Of a stretch of 64,000 bases of DNA, positions 49,480-58,758 are shown piece after piece. This DNA is from Isoetes taiwanensis (taxonomy: Eukaryota > Streptophyta > Lycopodiopsida > Isoetales > Isoetaceae). The DNA is taken from contig JAJEKV010000004.1 of assembly GCA_021234155.1 (NCBI GenBank), positions 62,001 to 126,000 on the forward strand, in the 5' to 3' direction. A program made the translations under genes and the position numbers. A model generated the notes under the pieces. The model was given only the letters and a program-made list of their open reading frames with translations. It made no database searches and was not told the DNA's origin. The stretch's first letter is position 1. Every line of letters starts with the position of its first letter.

Positions 49480-49877
49480 TCAAAGCGGTGTGTGAAGATT
49501 TTTGAAACTCATCCTCACGCCTCCGTTTTCAGACATTCCCGCTTGCACCTCGTCAGCCATGCATTTCTTCATTGCAATTACATTGTTCTCATTAGTCCGT
49601 GGCTTACAAAGTTCACTTAAAGGGGCAATTCAACCGCCTCAAGCTTCGGTTTCCCGACCTTTACGTTATAATCATGTCCGTAAAACCGGATGCCTATACC
49701 CAAGGTCACGACATCCATACCTTGGAAAAGGACAATTAGATGTCTATGTGATACGACAAGTACACTACTAATACTTTCGGTAGGAATGACATCCACGACG
49801 TCGATAAACATAAACCTCGCACAATAAATTTGTTTGTAAACACGTGTCGAAAAGAAATGAAAAGATAAGAAGATCAC
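49480..49877 (-). CDS. Possible ASF1-like histone chaperone (cargo gene)
   Basis: On the minus strand, 49877-49617 reads RFMFIDVVDVIPTESIS then SVLVVSHRHLIVLFQ and MDVVTLGIGIRFYGHDYNVKVG. Laid on ASF1, these match the order WKLIYVGSAED.., SVLVGP..VFQAD and DIIGVTVLL..SYMGQEFLRVG: alternating beta-strand hydrophobics, an SVLV strand, an FQ, and Y-x-G-x-[DE]-[FY]-x-[RK]-V-G. After a frameshift the frame goes on as NNVIAMKKCMADEVQAG. ASF1 binds the H3-H4 dimer, which would fit the neighbouring H3-like gene. Identity is low and the family call is tentative; an Ig-like beta protein of another family is possible. Confidence 0.35.
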
Positions 49878-49944
49878 ACGACGCGAAACTATCTCTCACG
49901 CCAGATTAAGTAGGCGACGGTAGCTTCGGCGTCGTGTGATCCGT
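49872..49944. repeat. Boundary hairpin, GATCACACGACGCGAA type, copy 2
   Basis: GATCACACGACGCGAAAC (49872 on) and GGCGTCGTGTGATC (ending near 49941) pair as a stem. The inner GGTAGCTTCGG is shared with the hairpin at 42302-42366. It lies between the frames at 49877 and 50347. Confidence 0.85.
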
Positions 49945-49981
49945 TTTAAGGTGGTTACCATTTGCGGGCAATTTTGGGAAG

Positions 49982-50347
49982 CTATTTTTGGTGGAGATTA
50001 GCTCTTTGGCCATATCGGAAAGGGGTATATGCATGTATTGTTATATATTCCACTTTCCAGGCGCTAGAATTCAACTTGAACTCTTTTATCCTACCTATCC
50101 AATGTGTCCGCATCGCGTCGACGCCTTTGTCGCTTAACTCTATGCTCGCCCCTCGTTGATGGCAAAGATACTCACCTGAACCTATTGAGACAAAACCTCC
50201 CACTTCTTGACCTTGGGAGTTCGTAGAATGGGGCAAGAACACGAAAATTACGGGGAGACATGGATTGCGGATGAGGAGTGAAGGCGGAGAGGATGCACGA
50301 GGCAGCCCGGAGTGACAAGATCTGAAGTTGGCGCCAAAATTTGACAA
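49982..50347 (-). CDS. First exon(s) of a cargo gene at the right end
   Basis: The minus-strand frame runs 121 codons from 50347. A textbook donor (TCAG|GTGAGT) sits at about 50176 and an acceptor-like GAGCATAG at about 50140, so 50347-50177 is probably exon 1. The following part has FKLNSSAWKVEYITIH, which could be the N-terminal strands of the ASF1-like protein (DLEWKLIYVG), making 50347-49480 one gene interrupted by the boundary hairpin. This is speculative. Confidence 0.35.
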   Translation of the reverse strand: MSNFGANFRSCHSGLPRASSPPSLLIRNPCLPVIFVFLPHSTNSQGQEVGGFVSIGSGEYLCHQRGASIELSDKGVDAMRTHWIGRIKEFKLNSSAWKVEYITIHAYTPFRYGQRANLHQK

Positions 50348-50595
50348 GGGAGTTGGTGGCGCCCGGCGAGGGCGGTCAAAGTCACCATTATTTTGGGCGG
50401 CGACTCGAAAAAATACGGGCCATTAAAATGGTTGCAATAAAAGCGCAGCATCCCTATGAAAATACGCCATGTGGATGCCAAGTAAGCCCCGCTCATCCTT
50501 CTACCCGCCAAGTAATCTGCGACTTTTTTAAGAAAAGGCGCCAAACCGATTGGTCTGGCGACCGGGACGGCGGAAATCTTTAGCCCAAGATAAGG

Positions 50596-50626
50596 GGCCA
50601 TTTTCAGACCCCAAATCCGCCCTAAT
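50596..50626 (-). repeat. Right terminal inverted repeat
   Basis: An exact reverse complement of 37041-37071; ends CCGCCCTAAT. Confidence 0.9.
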
Positions 50627-50627
50627 G

Positions 50628-50645
50628 GCGCAAGCCGTGAGACCA
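50628..50645. repeat. Leader hairpin unit 2, right part
   Basis: GCGCAAGCCGTGAGACC completes the hairpin whose left half ends at 37040. Confidence 0.75.
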
Positions 50646-50746
50646 TTAGGTAGAGAAAGTCTGAAATAAGTGTAGATTTTAATTAAATAGGTGCCTTGGC
50701 ATGATAAATTGAGCAACTCGAACTCCGACCTAAAAATTTTCCAAGC

Positions 50747-50754
50747 TATAAATA
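50747..50754 (+). promoter_or_regulatory. TATA box of the retroelement H3-like gene
   Basis: TATAAATA, 104 bp upstream of the ATG at 50851. The same arrangement (TATAAATAGA, then CCCCTCATTT) recurs at 52706, so each cassette seems to have its own promoter in addition to the LTR. Confidence 0.65.
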
Positions 50755-50850
50755 GATGTAAACCCCCTCATTTTCTCGTCCGACCCTAGAAATCCGGCTC
50801 TTCCCACTTAGGGCGATCTTTGGGCTTTTTACCGATTGACGAAGTAAAGT

Positions 50851-52109
50851 ATGGCCTTAACCAAACAGACCGCCAGAAGCGTCGCCGCCAGCGAAACCAC
50901 CCGGCGCCCACGGAGGCTGAGATCATTCGATGATGCCCGCGAGAGGCTCGCGAAGGGGGTCGTCGCCTTCTGGACGAAAGAGCGGACACGTCCCGGTCGA
51001 TCGGACGCCTTCAACCCGCCAGGTGGAACAGACGAGGCAACATCACCAACCTCCATGGACGAGGAGACAAGGGAGGTATATGAGGAAATAGAGCGGAGAT
51101 CCAGAACAAGAAAGAGCAAGACCATTCAAGCAGCCACGGAGATCCTCGAAAGCGGGGAAGAGCGGTGACGGTCCGGAGGCCAGAGGAAGCAGACTTTTAG
51201 AAGGTTCATTAGGAAATATGAACGCGGAGAAGAGGAAGGAAGACAAAAAGAGGAAAAGGGAGGAAGAGGGAACAGTAAAGCGAGAAGAGAAAAAGAAGGC
51301 GAAGGGGAAGTTCGTGGATAGCACAAGGAAGTCAAGGATCAGCCCACGCCGAGGAAGAGGCCTAACCCCAAGATCGTCATCAAGGAGCTGCAAGCCGACG
51401 AACCTCCCAACTCCTCCGGACGACTCTTCCCGATGGGGACTTCAACCCTAATGCTGCAGGTGAAAGCTCTTCTAAGCACCCGGACGTGAGACGTGTAGTG
51501 CCCGACCAGCCAAAGACCGGAAGCAACCCCAGCCAAGACCAAGTGCGTAAAACCCCCGAAAATTCGGATGGGATAGAAAGAAGTACACCACGACCTTTGC
51601 GTGGAAGCTTACGCCACCGGTGGTAAAGATATAACGAAAAGAAAGATGAGGGAGCACGAGGCTTATATGAAGAAATGGGAAGCCTACAGCAAGTACTATG
51701 AAGAAAACAGGTGGTCGTGATCATCGCGAGGAGGGCGGCCGACAAAGCAGTTATAGACCTTGAAGCCGCCACCACCAAAGCCCAAGGTCCCTGCCACCAC
51801 CCAAGAAGAAGGTAGACAGGAAGGAGGGGTGGAGAGGAGGGAGATTAGGAGACTTAGGCAACAAGAGCTACTTGACTTTAATCCCCGCGCCCCCTTTGCT
51901 CCGTTAGTGCGCAGAAGTAATGCGTGCCTACGTGACGTAATTTCCGCGGTCATCACTTGCCGAGGCCGCTAGCAATGCAAGAAGCGGCCGAGGCAAAGAT
52001 AGTGCAACATTTTGAAGATTCAACAGCCTGCACTGTCCACGCCAAGCGGGTAACCCTAATGCGACAAGACATGAGTCTTGCGACCCGCATAAAGGGAGAA
52101 CGCCCTTAG
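50851..52109 (+). pseudogene. Histone H3/CENH3-like protein with very long N-terminal tail (retroelement-borne)
   Basis: The ATG at 50851 gives MALTKQTARSVAASE, the H3 tail start with one change in the first nine residues (H3: MARTKQTAR). A charged, low-complexity tail of roughly 310 codons follows over shifting frames (EEETREVYEEIERRSRTRK, KKKAKGKF, REHEAYMKKWEAYSKYYEE). The histone core starts at 51838: REIRRLRQQELL, then NPRAPFAPLVRR (H3 LIRKLPFQRLVRE), and, after a stop/frameshift at 51970, [17 protein letters not shown] and [20 protein letters not shown] to the stop at 52109. The last 45 positions are about 60% identical to canonical H3. APF before the LVR and LMR in place of IMP are typical of plant CENH3, while the KGER end is H3-like. 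No intron. It lies between leader hairpins of a chromovirus, not next to host genes. Confidence 0.88.
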
Positions 52110-52252
52110 AAGCGTTTTTTGTAAATAATTGAAAATTTTGTATTATAGAGCAATTGTGTGTACTTAATTGCATAAACTTGATTAATTAGAGCAAGTTAAT
52201 AAGTTTTAGCTTTTATTGCAGCGAAATAGGACAATTGCAGGCCGAAACACGT

Positions 52253-52322
52253 GATGTCTCATTTCGGCGCTGGTATAAAACTAAATTTTAGTTTTGAAGC
52301 GAGGCGCAAGCTGTGAGACCTC
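52253..52322. repeat. Leader hairpin unit 3
   Basis: GATGTCTC at 52253, CTAAATTTTAG centre, and GCGAGGCGCAAGCTGTGAGACC at its right end. Confidence 0.75.
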
Positions 52323-52449
52323 GCCCAAACTTGACCAAAGCAGCTCCAAATCGACTAAATAAGGGGTCAATTCTGTCTGAATTGATGAGCCCATCATCCT
52401 TACACCATTAGTTTACCCAAATTAGACACCTTTTGATCGAAATGAGAGT

Positions 52450-52520
52450 GATGTCTCACAGCTCGCGCCTGGTCAAAGAACTAAAAGTTAGTTTTGGGGA
52501 GCGAAATTTGTGGAGACCTC
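52450..52520. repeat. Leader hairpin unit 4
   Basis: GATGTCTCACAGCTCGCGCC, CTAAAAGTTAG centre, GTGGAGACC right arm. Its left arm pairs with the right arm of unit 3 as well as with its own. Confidence 0.75.
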
Positions 52521-52705
52521 TTACCATTTCTTTACGAGCGTGTCCAAATCATCTTCAACTTTGTTGGATAGTATCCTTGAGGTAATTTAGCCTGTTCAAA
52601 CATCTCATTTAGTCTTCAAATTGCCATTTTTACCTTAGATAGACTAGAATTACCCAACCCCAGGAATTTCCCAAGTCACCCAAAAATTAGGGTTTTCCCC
52701 TTTTC

Positions 52706-52713
52706 TATAAATA
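52706..52713 (+). promoter_or_regulatory. TATA box of the second cassette
   Basis: TATAAATA followed by GACCCCTCATTT, 122 bp upstream of the ATG at 52828; parallels 50747. Confidence 0.6.
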
Positions 52714-52827
52714 GACCCCTCATTTCTCAGATAGCACCCTACAAATCCGCTCCTGCCCTTCTAGCCGATTTCTCAACTCCCTGAGGCGCTCTTGCAACCG
52801 TTTGTTACCCTCTCCTGCAATTAACCA

Positions 52828-54339
52828 ATGGCAACCTCTGACTTTCGCTGAGATGGTACGGCGCCCGGCGCTCATCTGCTGAGGGCGGCGTCGACCAAAT
52901 CTTCCATATCTTGGGAAGACCTTGCACGCAACCCCCCTTACCCGGTAGAGTCTTGTCTCGAGTTCCAAGCTAGGGTAGAACCCAGCTAGTACAGCTCCCC
53001 TTGTGTAGGCTACTTTGTCCCTAGACAGTCCACATAGCGGCATTAGACGATGTCCCTAACATCGCCAAATACCTAACAAACAAAGCGCAAATAAGACACT
53101 CCTCGAGCCAATGGTCCTAACTGTCAATAGGACCAAGTATTTCTCTTTCAACACCGCCTTGGCAATCTTTCTCACCCACCGTGCCGAGAAGGTGGGGGGA
53201 AACCTCCATTCCCCCATGGACGTAGACCCATTAGCCATAGCGGAAGAACAACGGCTCCGGGCCACGGTATGAACAGAGCAGAAGGGGAAGGAAGAAGACT
53301 TCGGATGAACAGGAATCGAAGAAGAGGAAGACTATGTCGAGCTCGACCCAGCGGAGGAGCGGCGACAAGCGAGCAGGAGTGGCAAGACTTCGGGAAAGAA
53401 GCCGCAAACTCTGAGTCACGCCACCCCTTGGGTTAGGCATCACAAGCCTAGCTCCCATTATTGTCGAGGAGTTTACGCTCCTAAGCGACATCCAAAACCT
53501 CCCTGAGGGGAAAGGGAGCACAGACTGAAGAGTTGCTGCACCAACTCAAGAACGGACTGGGCGACTTCATCATCCGAGGAGCATCGACTTCCCACTCCAA
53601 GTAAGAGAAGCCGACACTTACATCGGAGAGTCGCCTCAGGCATCCAAGCCTACTGGCAAAGATCGTGCGATTATGGAGGGCGGACCAGGCAAACAAATCA
53701 ACTACCGACGGAGGGAAGAGTTCCCTTGCCCTCACAGAACAGATGGGGATCCGTTATGCGACCTCGAACATCCTAACGGCAAGCTCTTCAGCAACACCTC
53801 CCCCGGAGAGAAGAGGCGAATTCGACCTAAGGAGGGCTTCAGCAACAGTCAGAGACTACAGGGAGCTCACCACGGTGGAGGTTGATGACTTTGCAAAAGG
53901 AGACCTGAGCTGGATACCGGTGGCCGAGGGGCCCCGTCCGACTTAAAGCGGTCATTTGCGTTATTACCTCCCCTGCTGATGGATGGTAGATTAGCGGTAA
54001 TTCACCGCAAGTTCACCCCCAGAGGCGAGGAAGGAGTATCGATGCTGATTGCACTCTCAGGATTCGGCCGGCATGCGCGGTTGCCCCTCAACACCGAGTA
54101 TGCCATTGCCGTGAAGAAGCAGTAGCACTTTCGGCGTCTTCGACGTAGGTACCTTACAAAGGCAAGGATGGCGGTGGATGCAGCTTATACCTCGGCCCTT
54201 GAGAATAGAAGACTTGGCGAGAGCTTTACAGGGGGGATCTTCAGCCAATGTCCTTAGGAACTTGGGCCATTCAGTGGGAACAGCCCAAGTGAAAAAGTTC
54301 CTAGAGGATAACCCATCTTACCGGCGGCAGCAAGAATGA
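52828..54339 (+). pseudogene. Second retroelement cassette protein, unknown
   Basis: It begins MATSDF at 52828 and soon changes frame. Coding-like pieces follow in order: VNRTKYFSFNTALAIFLTHR at about 53127, an acidic EEEEDYVELDPAEERR part at about 53315, TVRDYRELTTVEVDDFAKGD at about 53845, LAVIHRKFTPRGEEGVSMLI at about 53990, and a continuous end with IEDLARALQGGSSANVLRNL and QVKKFLEDNPSYRRQQE, stopping at 54339. I tested it against H2A, H2B and H4 by eye and saw no match. It may be an element-specific ORF1 protein such as those found ahead of gag in some giant gypsy elements. Confidence 0.5.
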
Positions 54340-54502
54340 TTAGCAGTAGCTGTAATTTTGTATTAGCATAATATAAAATATGAATAGAATTTCGTTTGCT
54401 CTATAAATGTTTTGTTGATGTATCTTGTGTCCCCAACCATGCCAATAAACATAAATAATGCAAGAAAACAAGGAAAACTAACCATATAGCTATGAACCAC
54501 TT

Positions 54503-55460
54503 GTGTATGCAGCTAGAAGCCTAAACGCAGGAGAACGTCAACTGCGAGAACTTATGGAAGAACAGAGTCCGCCCAGGCCACGCCCGGCAAGGAACCTGCT
54601 TGAAGAATTTGGACAAATGACCCCAGAGGAAGAAATATCGCAAATGAGGACGGACCTTGAGCAGATAAAGGCTTTGCTAGCCGCACATGCTGTGAGCAGG
54701 TTCGGGTGGCGCTCCAACCCGCCGCAAGCGTCAGCTCGGAGAACAGGAAGAGACAAGAAGAGGGGCAAGAGAGGAAGGTCCCCCAGTTCGGACTCCTCCG
54801 ACTCAAGCCCAGATTCAGACTCCGATTCCGAGGAAGAAGAAGAGCAGAACCAAGACCGAACAGATGGAAGGCGAGGAACACCCGACCCGGGACGACAAAG
54901 GGACACAAGAACCTCGACTACCGTAAGAAAGTGGACTCGCATTGGGAAATGTTTGGAAGGCCGGGAAGCTCGAAAGGCAATTCTCAAAGCGAGAATAGGT
55001 CGCATGGAGGGAAGCTTGGCTTGACGAGATGAGTGAATATGGCAACACTTATGGTATGAAGGATAAGGATAAAGCGTGGTAGCAACCGCAAACCCGAAAG
55101 GAGCAAAGACGCATTTGGTGGGAAGGGTTATGCCAAAGCTCATGGCTTAAGCGGGGATGCTTGCGGTGTTCGTGAAGTTTGCTAAAGCCTTCAAAAGCGC
55201 CATTACGTTCCAAGAGAGCACAAGTCCAAAGATGATCTTGGCCGGTTCTGAGGTTGCGGCAAGGCAACAAGTCGGTCTGAGAAATATCTGAGAGGAGTTC
55301 ATGAATTTGAGGTATGTGCCAAAGTTAGGTGAGAAGCATGCGAGAAAGCTACATTGAAGGTCCGAATGAGGAGATCCGCAAGCTTGTAAGGGCAATAAAC
55401 CCTAGAACAATGCTCGAGCGGAGTCCAAGGCAATAAGCTTGCAAGGAGCGGGACCTGAGT
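54503..55460 (+). pseudogene. gag: gag
   Basis: An open frame of 173 codons from 54503 (no ATG; starts in phase with GTG) has LLEEFGQMTPEEEISQMRTD, a K/R and S/D-rich stretch and an EEEEEQ run. Further on, in other phases, FMNLRYVPKLGEKHARK (about 55299) and EEIRKLVRAINPRTML (about 55365) fit the capsid C-terminal pattern of Ty3/gypsy Gag. No intact CCHC zinc knuckle was seen. Broken by several frameshifts. Confidence 0.65.
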
Positions 55461-55954
55461 AGCGGCGGAGGCGGTATTATCGAGGACAAAGGCAAGGCAA
55501 CAGTGGTTTTAGCGAGGGGCGGCCCGACCCGGGGACCCGGCTAGAGCCCCATATATAGTAGCAATCGGGGAAGCGGCGGGGAGAAAAAGCGGTGTCCTTT
55601 AAAGATAGCGAGGAAGGGTCAAACTACTCCAAAGCGGTGCGATCCTTCTTGCGAGCCATGCCCAAGGAGAAACGAGGAGTGCATAAGCGGCTACGCCCGG
55701 GTGCTTCCAGCGGGCCATAGAACGGCGAAGCGCCCATACGTTATGAGTGCGGCACTAGCGAGTTGGGGATTGGGACACTCTGGCGGCGGCGGCGAGGAAG
55801 CCCAGCGACTACATTTGGGGTGAGTGTCATATCTTTGCCGCAATAGATCTGAGCAAGCGAGAGCGGTATAAGGTAATTTCCCGATTGGGAAAGGCCAAGG
55901 CCAAGTCATTTATAGTCTGATAGATCGGGGAAGTAGCCATAACCGCATCCCAGA

Positions 55955-56224
55955 ATGGCCCAAATGTTGAAGTTGAAACCATTAAAGTCAAAGCCAAGGC
56001 CCGTTGTCTTAGCAAGTGGAGCGGTAGAAGGCGGGGCGGCAGGTAAGAGAATCAACCGACATCGACTTACCGAGGGGATTAAAATCGGATGGGGGCGAGA
56101 GGTAATGGGCATTGGGAAATCTGACTTGATCATAGGTATGGAGTACCTTGGACCAGCGAGGGGGCCATCATTGATTGTGGAAGCGGAAAGTGACCTTCCC
56201 AACACCCGGCGGCAAGATCATTGA
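55955..56224 (+). pseudogene. pol: pol: protease region
   Basis: SDLIIGMEYLGPARGPSLIV (about 56120-56180) corresponds to the [IL]-[IL]-G-M-[DE]-[WY]-L end of gypsy aspartic proteases. The catalytic D-[ST]-G was not found in the decayed sequence before it. Confidence 0.6.
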
Positions 56225-56465
56225 GATCCGCGGGTAAAGAAGTTGTCCCCATCATGCGGTGTATGTCTTCTAAGCGGCTGTTCAAGTGTATCAAGAGTGA
56301 GCAGGTGGCATACATCTTCAAGCTTGAGATTGAAGAGCGAGTCGAAAAGAGAGTGAAGAAGATAAAGTGCTCAACAAGCTGCCCAAGCGGATAGCTAGCG
56401 ATCCGCGGAGTTCCATGAGCTCTTCCGGATGAGATCAAGCAGCTCCCTCCTTATAGGGGAGTCGA

Positions 56466-57190
56466 ATGCGAGATAGCACTTTCGAACGGGGAACAAAGCC
56501 GACAAGCAAGGCTCCATATAGAATGACAACGCAAGAGTTGGCCGGATTTGAAGAAGCGATTTCGGGAGCTGCTTTCGACCTAGGTTTCATTAGACCTAGT
56601 GTCTACCGCCATTTGGGCGCCCATTCTTTTTTTGTCAAGAAGAAAGATGGATCTCGAGGATGTGCATAGACTATAGGCGGTTGAATAAGCACACCATCAA
56701 GAACAAGTATCGCTTCCAAGATCGGGACGACTTGATGGATCAGCTTCAAGGAGCAAAGATCTTCTCAAAAATCGACTTAAGGTGGGGCTATCATCAGATC
56801 CGGATAAAGGAAGAAGATATCCATAAAACCGCCTTCGGGGGCGGTATGGGCACTATGAGTTCACGGTAATGCCTTTTCGGCTTATCAAATGCCCACAGCG
56901 TTCATGAGGCTCATGAGCGATATCTTGGGGAGTTCCTAGACACCTTTGTGATTGTTTTCTTTGATGACATTTTGGTGTATAGCAAATCCCTTGAAGAGCA
57001 TGTACAACACTTGAGAAGAGTCTTTGGAGAAGTTGAAGAGGCACCAATTATGCATGCCAAGTTGTCGAAGTGCCACCGCAACGGAGAGGGTGGAATACCT
57101 TGGTCATGTGATTTCAGCAGAAGGCATCTCGGCGGACCCGCCAAGATTGAAGCGATGATTCAATGGCGGCGCCCGAAGAAGAATGCATGA
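56466..57190 (+). pseudogene. pol: pol: reverse transcriptase
   Basis: Motifs in order over three frames: FIRPSVYRHLGAHSFFVKKK, CIDYRRLNKHTIKNKY, FSKIDLRWGYHQIRIKEEDI, VMPF, and the catalytic FFDDILVYSKSLEEHVQHLR, then AKLSKC. This is a Ty3/gypsy RT with the usual [FY]-x-D-D box. Frame breaks at about 56660, 56850 and 57050. Confidence 0.92.
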
Positions 57191-57289
57191 GGTCGAAGTT
57201 TTTCTCGGGCTAGGGTACTACGGGGAAGTTCGTGAAGAACTTTGCTAAGATAAGCGCCCCCCGATGCGCGGACGACAAAGGCGAGAGAA

Positions 57290-57700
57290 GGTGAAAGATT
57301 GGGCGAGCATTGGCACAAGAAAGCCCAAAAGGGGTTTGAATTGTTGAAAGAAGCTTTGGCGACAGCCCTGTCTTGACCTCGCGGACCGGAGAAAGATAAG
57401 CTTGTAGCAGCAGATGCAAGTAAAATAGCTACAGGGTAGTGCTTATCACGGGGAAGAGCGTGTGGTAGCGTATGACTCCGGGAAGATGAACGGCCGAGAC
57501 GTGGCGCTACCCAACGCCACGACCGAGGAATTGCTTGCGGTTGTCGGGGCACTAAGAATATGGAGGCATTACCTCTTAGGAAGGAAGTTCCAATTGGATA
57601 CCGACCATGAGCCTCGGTATGTATTCACGCATAACCACACCTTATCTCGAGGCGGCGGAGGTGGATGGAGTTCCTCGAGGAATATGACTTTGATATAGTC
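57290..57700 (+). pseudogene. pol: pol: RNase H
   Basis: FELLKEALATA, AADASKIATG (first acidic residue), ELLAVVGALRIWRHYLLGRK, FQLDTDHE and WMEFLEEYDFDIVYKRG are in gypsy RNase H order, spread over frames. Confidence 0.88.
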
Positions 57701-57929
57701 TACAAGCGAGGGGGAAGCTCAATGTGGTAGCGAGATGCTTTCGAGGCATCCCCCGACAACTAGAGTGCATTGCAATGCAATTTCGGACTCTCCGGCGACT
57801 TTGGTAAGAAGATTGAAGAGTCCTTGCCAACGGATGTGGATTTCAGAGAAATATGGGCAAGCCTCTCTAGGGAGGCTAGAAACGAGATAAAAAGCGGGAA
57901 GCCTTCAAGCATTATAAGAAGGAGGGCAA

Positions 57930-58720
57930 CTGTTATATCATAAGGACAAGTTGTGCGTGCACGAGTCATCGGGGGTAAGGAAATTGATCCTCCATGACAC
58001 GCATACTGGCCATGCGCGGCTATTAAACATATTTCAAAGCTTGGCGGCTATTATTGGCGGGGAATGAAGAAGCGGTAGCTCGCTACATCAAGGAATGTCG
58101 GCTATGCCCGGCAGACAAAGCGGGCGACTTAATTCGAGGGGGCATTAGAGCCATTAGCGGTGCCAAGCGCTAAGTGGGAGGTGATTAGCATGGATTTCAT
58201 CACAGGGACTCCCAAGGACCGTCCCGGAGGGAAAAGGCGGCTTTGATGGTGGTAGTAGACATAAGTTGTCGAAAATGGCACATTTTGTGCCTTGCGGGGA
58301 CCACAGAAGGCGGCTATGGATCTGGAAGCTCTTCACAAAAAGAGATCTTTAGGCTTCATGGCATGCCAAGGGAGATCATCTCCGAGCGAGGGATCCGAAA
58401 TTCATGGCGCCTTTTGGCGGGGACCTCTTTGCGACAATCGGGCGAAGCTATCCATGAGCACGCGGCATATCATCCTCGAGACGGATGGCCAAGCGGAGGC
58501 GGACCAACGAGGATTTTTAGAGGACATGCTACGAAACTATATGCGGAATAAGCAAGGTATGTGGGAAGAATTTATTCACTTGGTGGAGTTTGCATACAAT
58601 AGCACCAAGCGGGGAATCATCCCAAATGTCGCCGTTTATGATCAATTCGACTATCGATTGCCTAACTCCGGACACTTGGCACAACCCGTGTCAAAAGTGG
58701 AAGTTTAGCGGCGGATGTTG
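57930..58720 (+). pseudogene. pol: pol: integrase
   Basis: The HHCC zinc part is seen around 57985-58115 (ILHDTHTGHA.., YYWRGMKK). The catalytic core has MDFITGTPKD (first D, 58190), MVVVDISCRKWH (58245), GMPREIISERG (second acidic site region, 58360), TDGQAEA with the following FLEDMLRNYMR (58480) and WEEFIHLVEFAYNSTKRG (58562). Frameshifted throughout. Confidence 0.88.
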
Positions 58721-58758
58721 GCTGATATGCGGCGGCTTGTGGAAGAGGTTCGAGGGTA

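Larger units (their letters stand above)
37041..50626. mobile_element. 13.6-kb DNA transposon with histone-like cargo, inserted in the retroelement leader
   Basis: The ends carry inverted repeats (ATTAGGGCGGATTTGGGGTC.. at 37041 and its reverse complement ending at 50626), perfect over about 31 bp and then diverging. It interrupts leader hairpin unit 2. The flanks AGCGAAAGC (37032-37040) and GGCGCAAGC (50627-50635) look like an imperfect 8-9 bp target duplication. Plus-strand genes (acidic protein, transposase-like) occupy the left 5 kb. At least eight minus-strand frames fill the rest and meet the transposase convergently at about 42.3 kb. TSD length would allow hAT, MULE or KDZ-like groups; the transposase does not settle it. 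Confidence 0.8.

Noticed and set aside
49617..49877. Histone H4 reading of MDVV..YG
   Set aside because: MDVV and YG resemble the H4 end, but the sequence continues well past it and the preceding strands fit ASF1 order better; both remain weak.
37032..50635. Assignment of the 13.6-kb element to MULE from the about 9-bp target duplication
   Set aside because: The duplication is imperfect and could be 8 bp, and the transposase-like protein shows no MULE motifs.
50851..50890. The MALTKQTAR start taken alone as chance mimicry of the H3 tail
   Set aside because: The H3 core motifs in order at 51838-52109 make chance very unlikely.
52828..54339. A histone identity for the second cassette
   Set aside because: No H2A, H2B or H4 motif order could be found in any frame.
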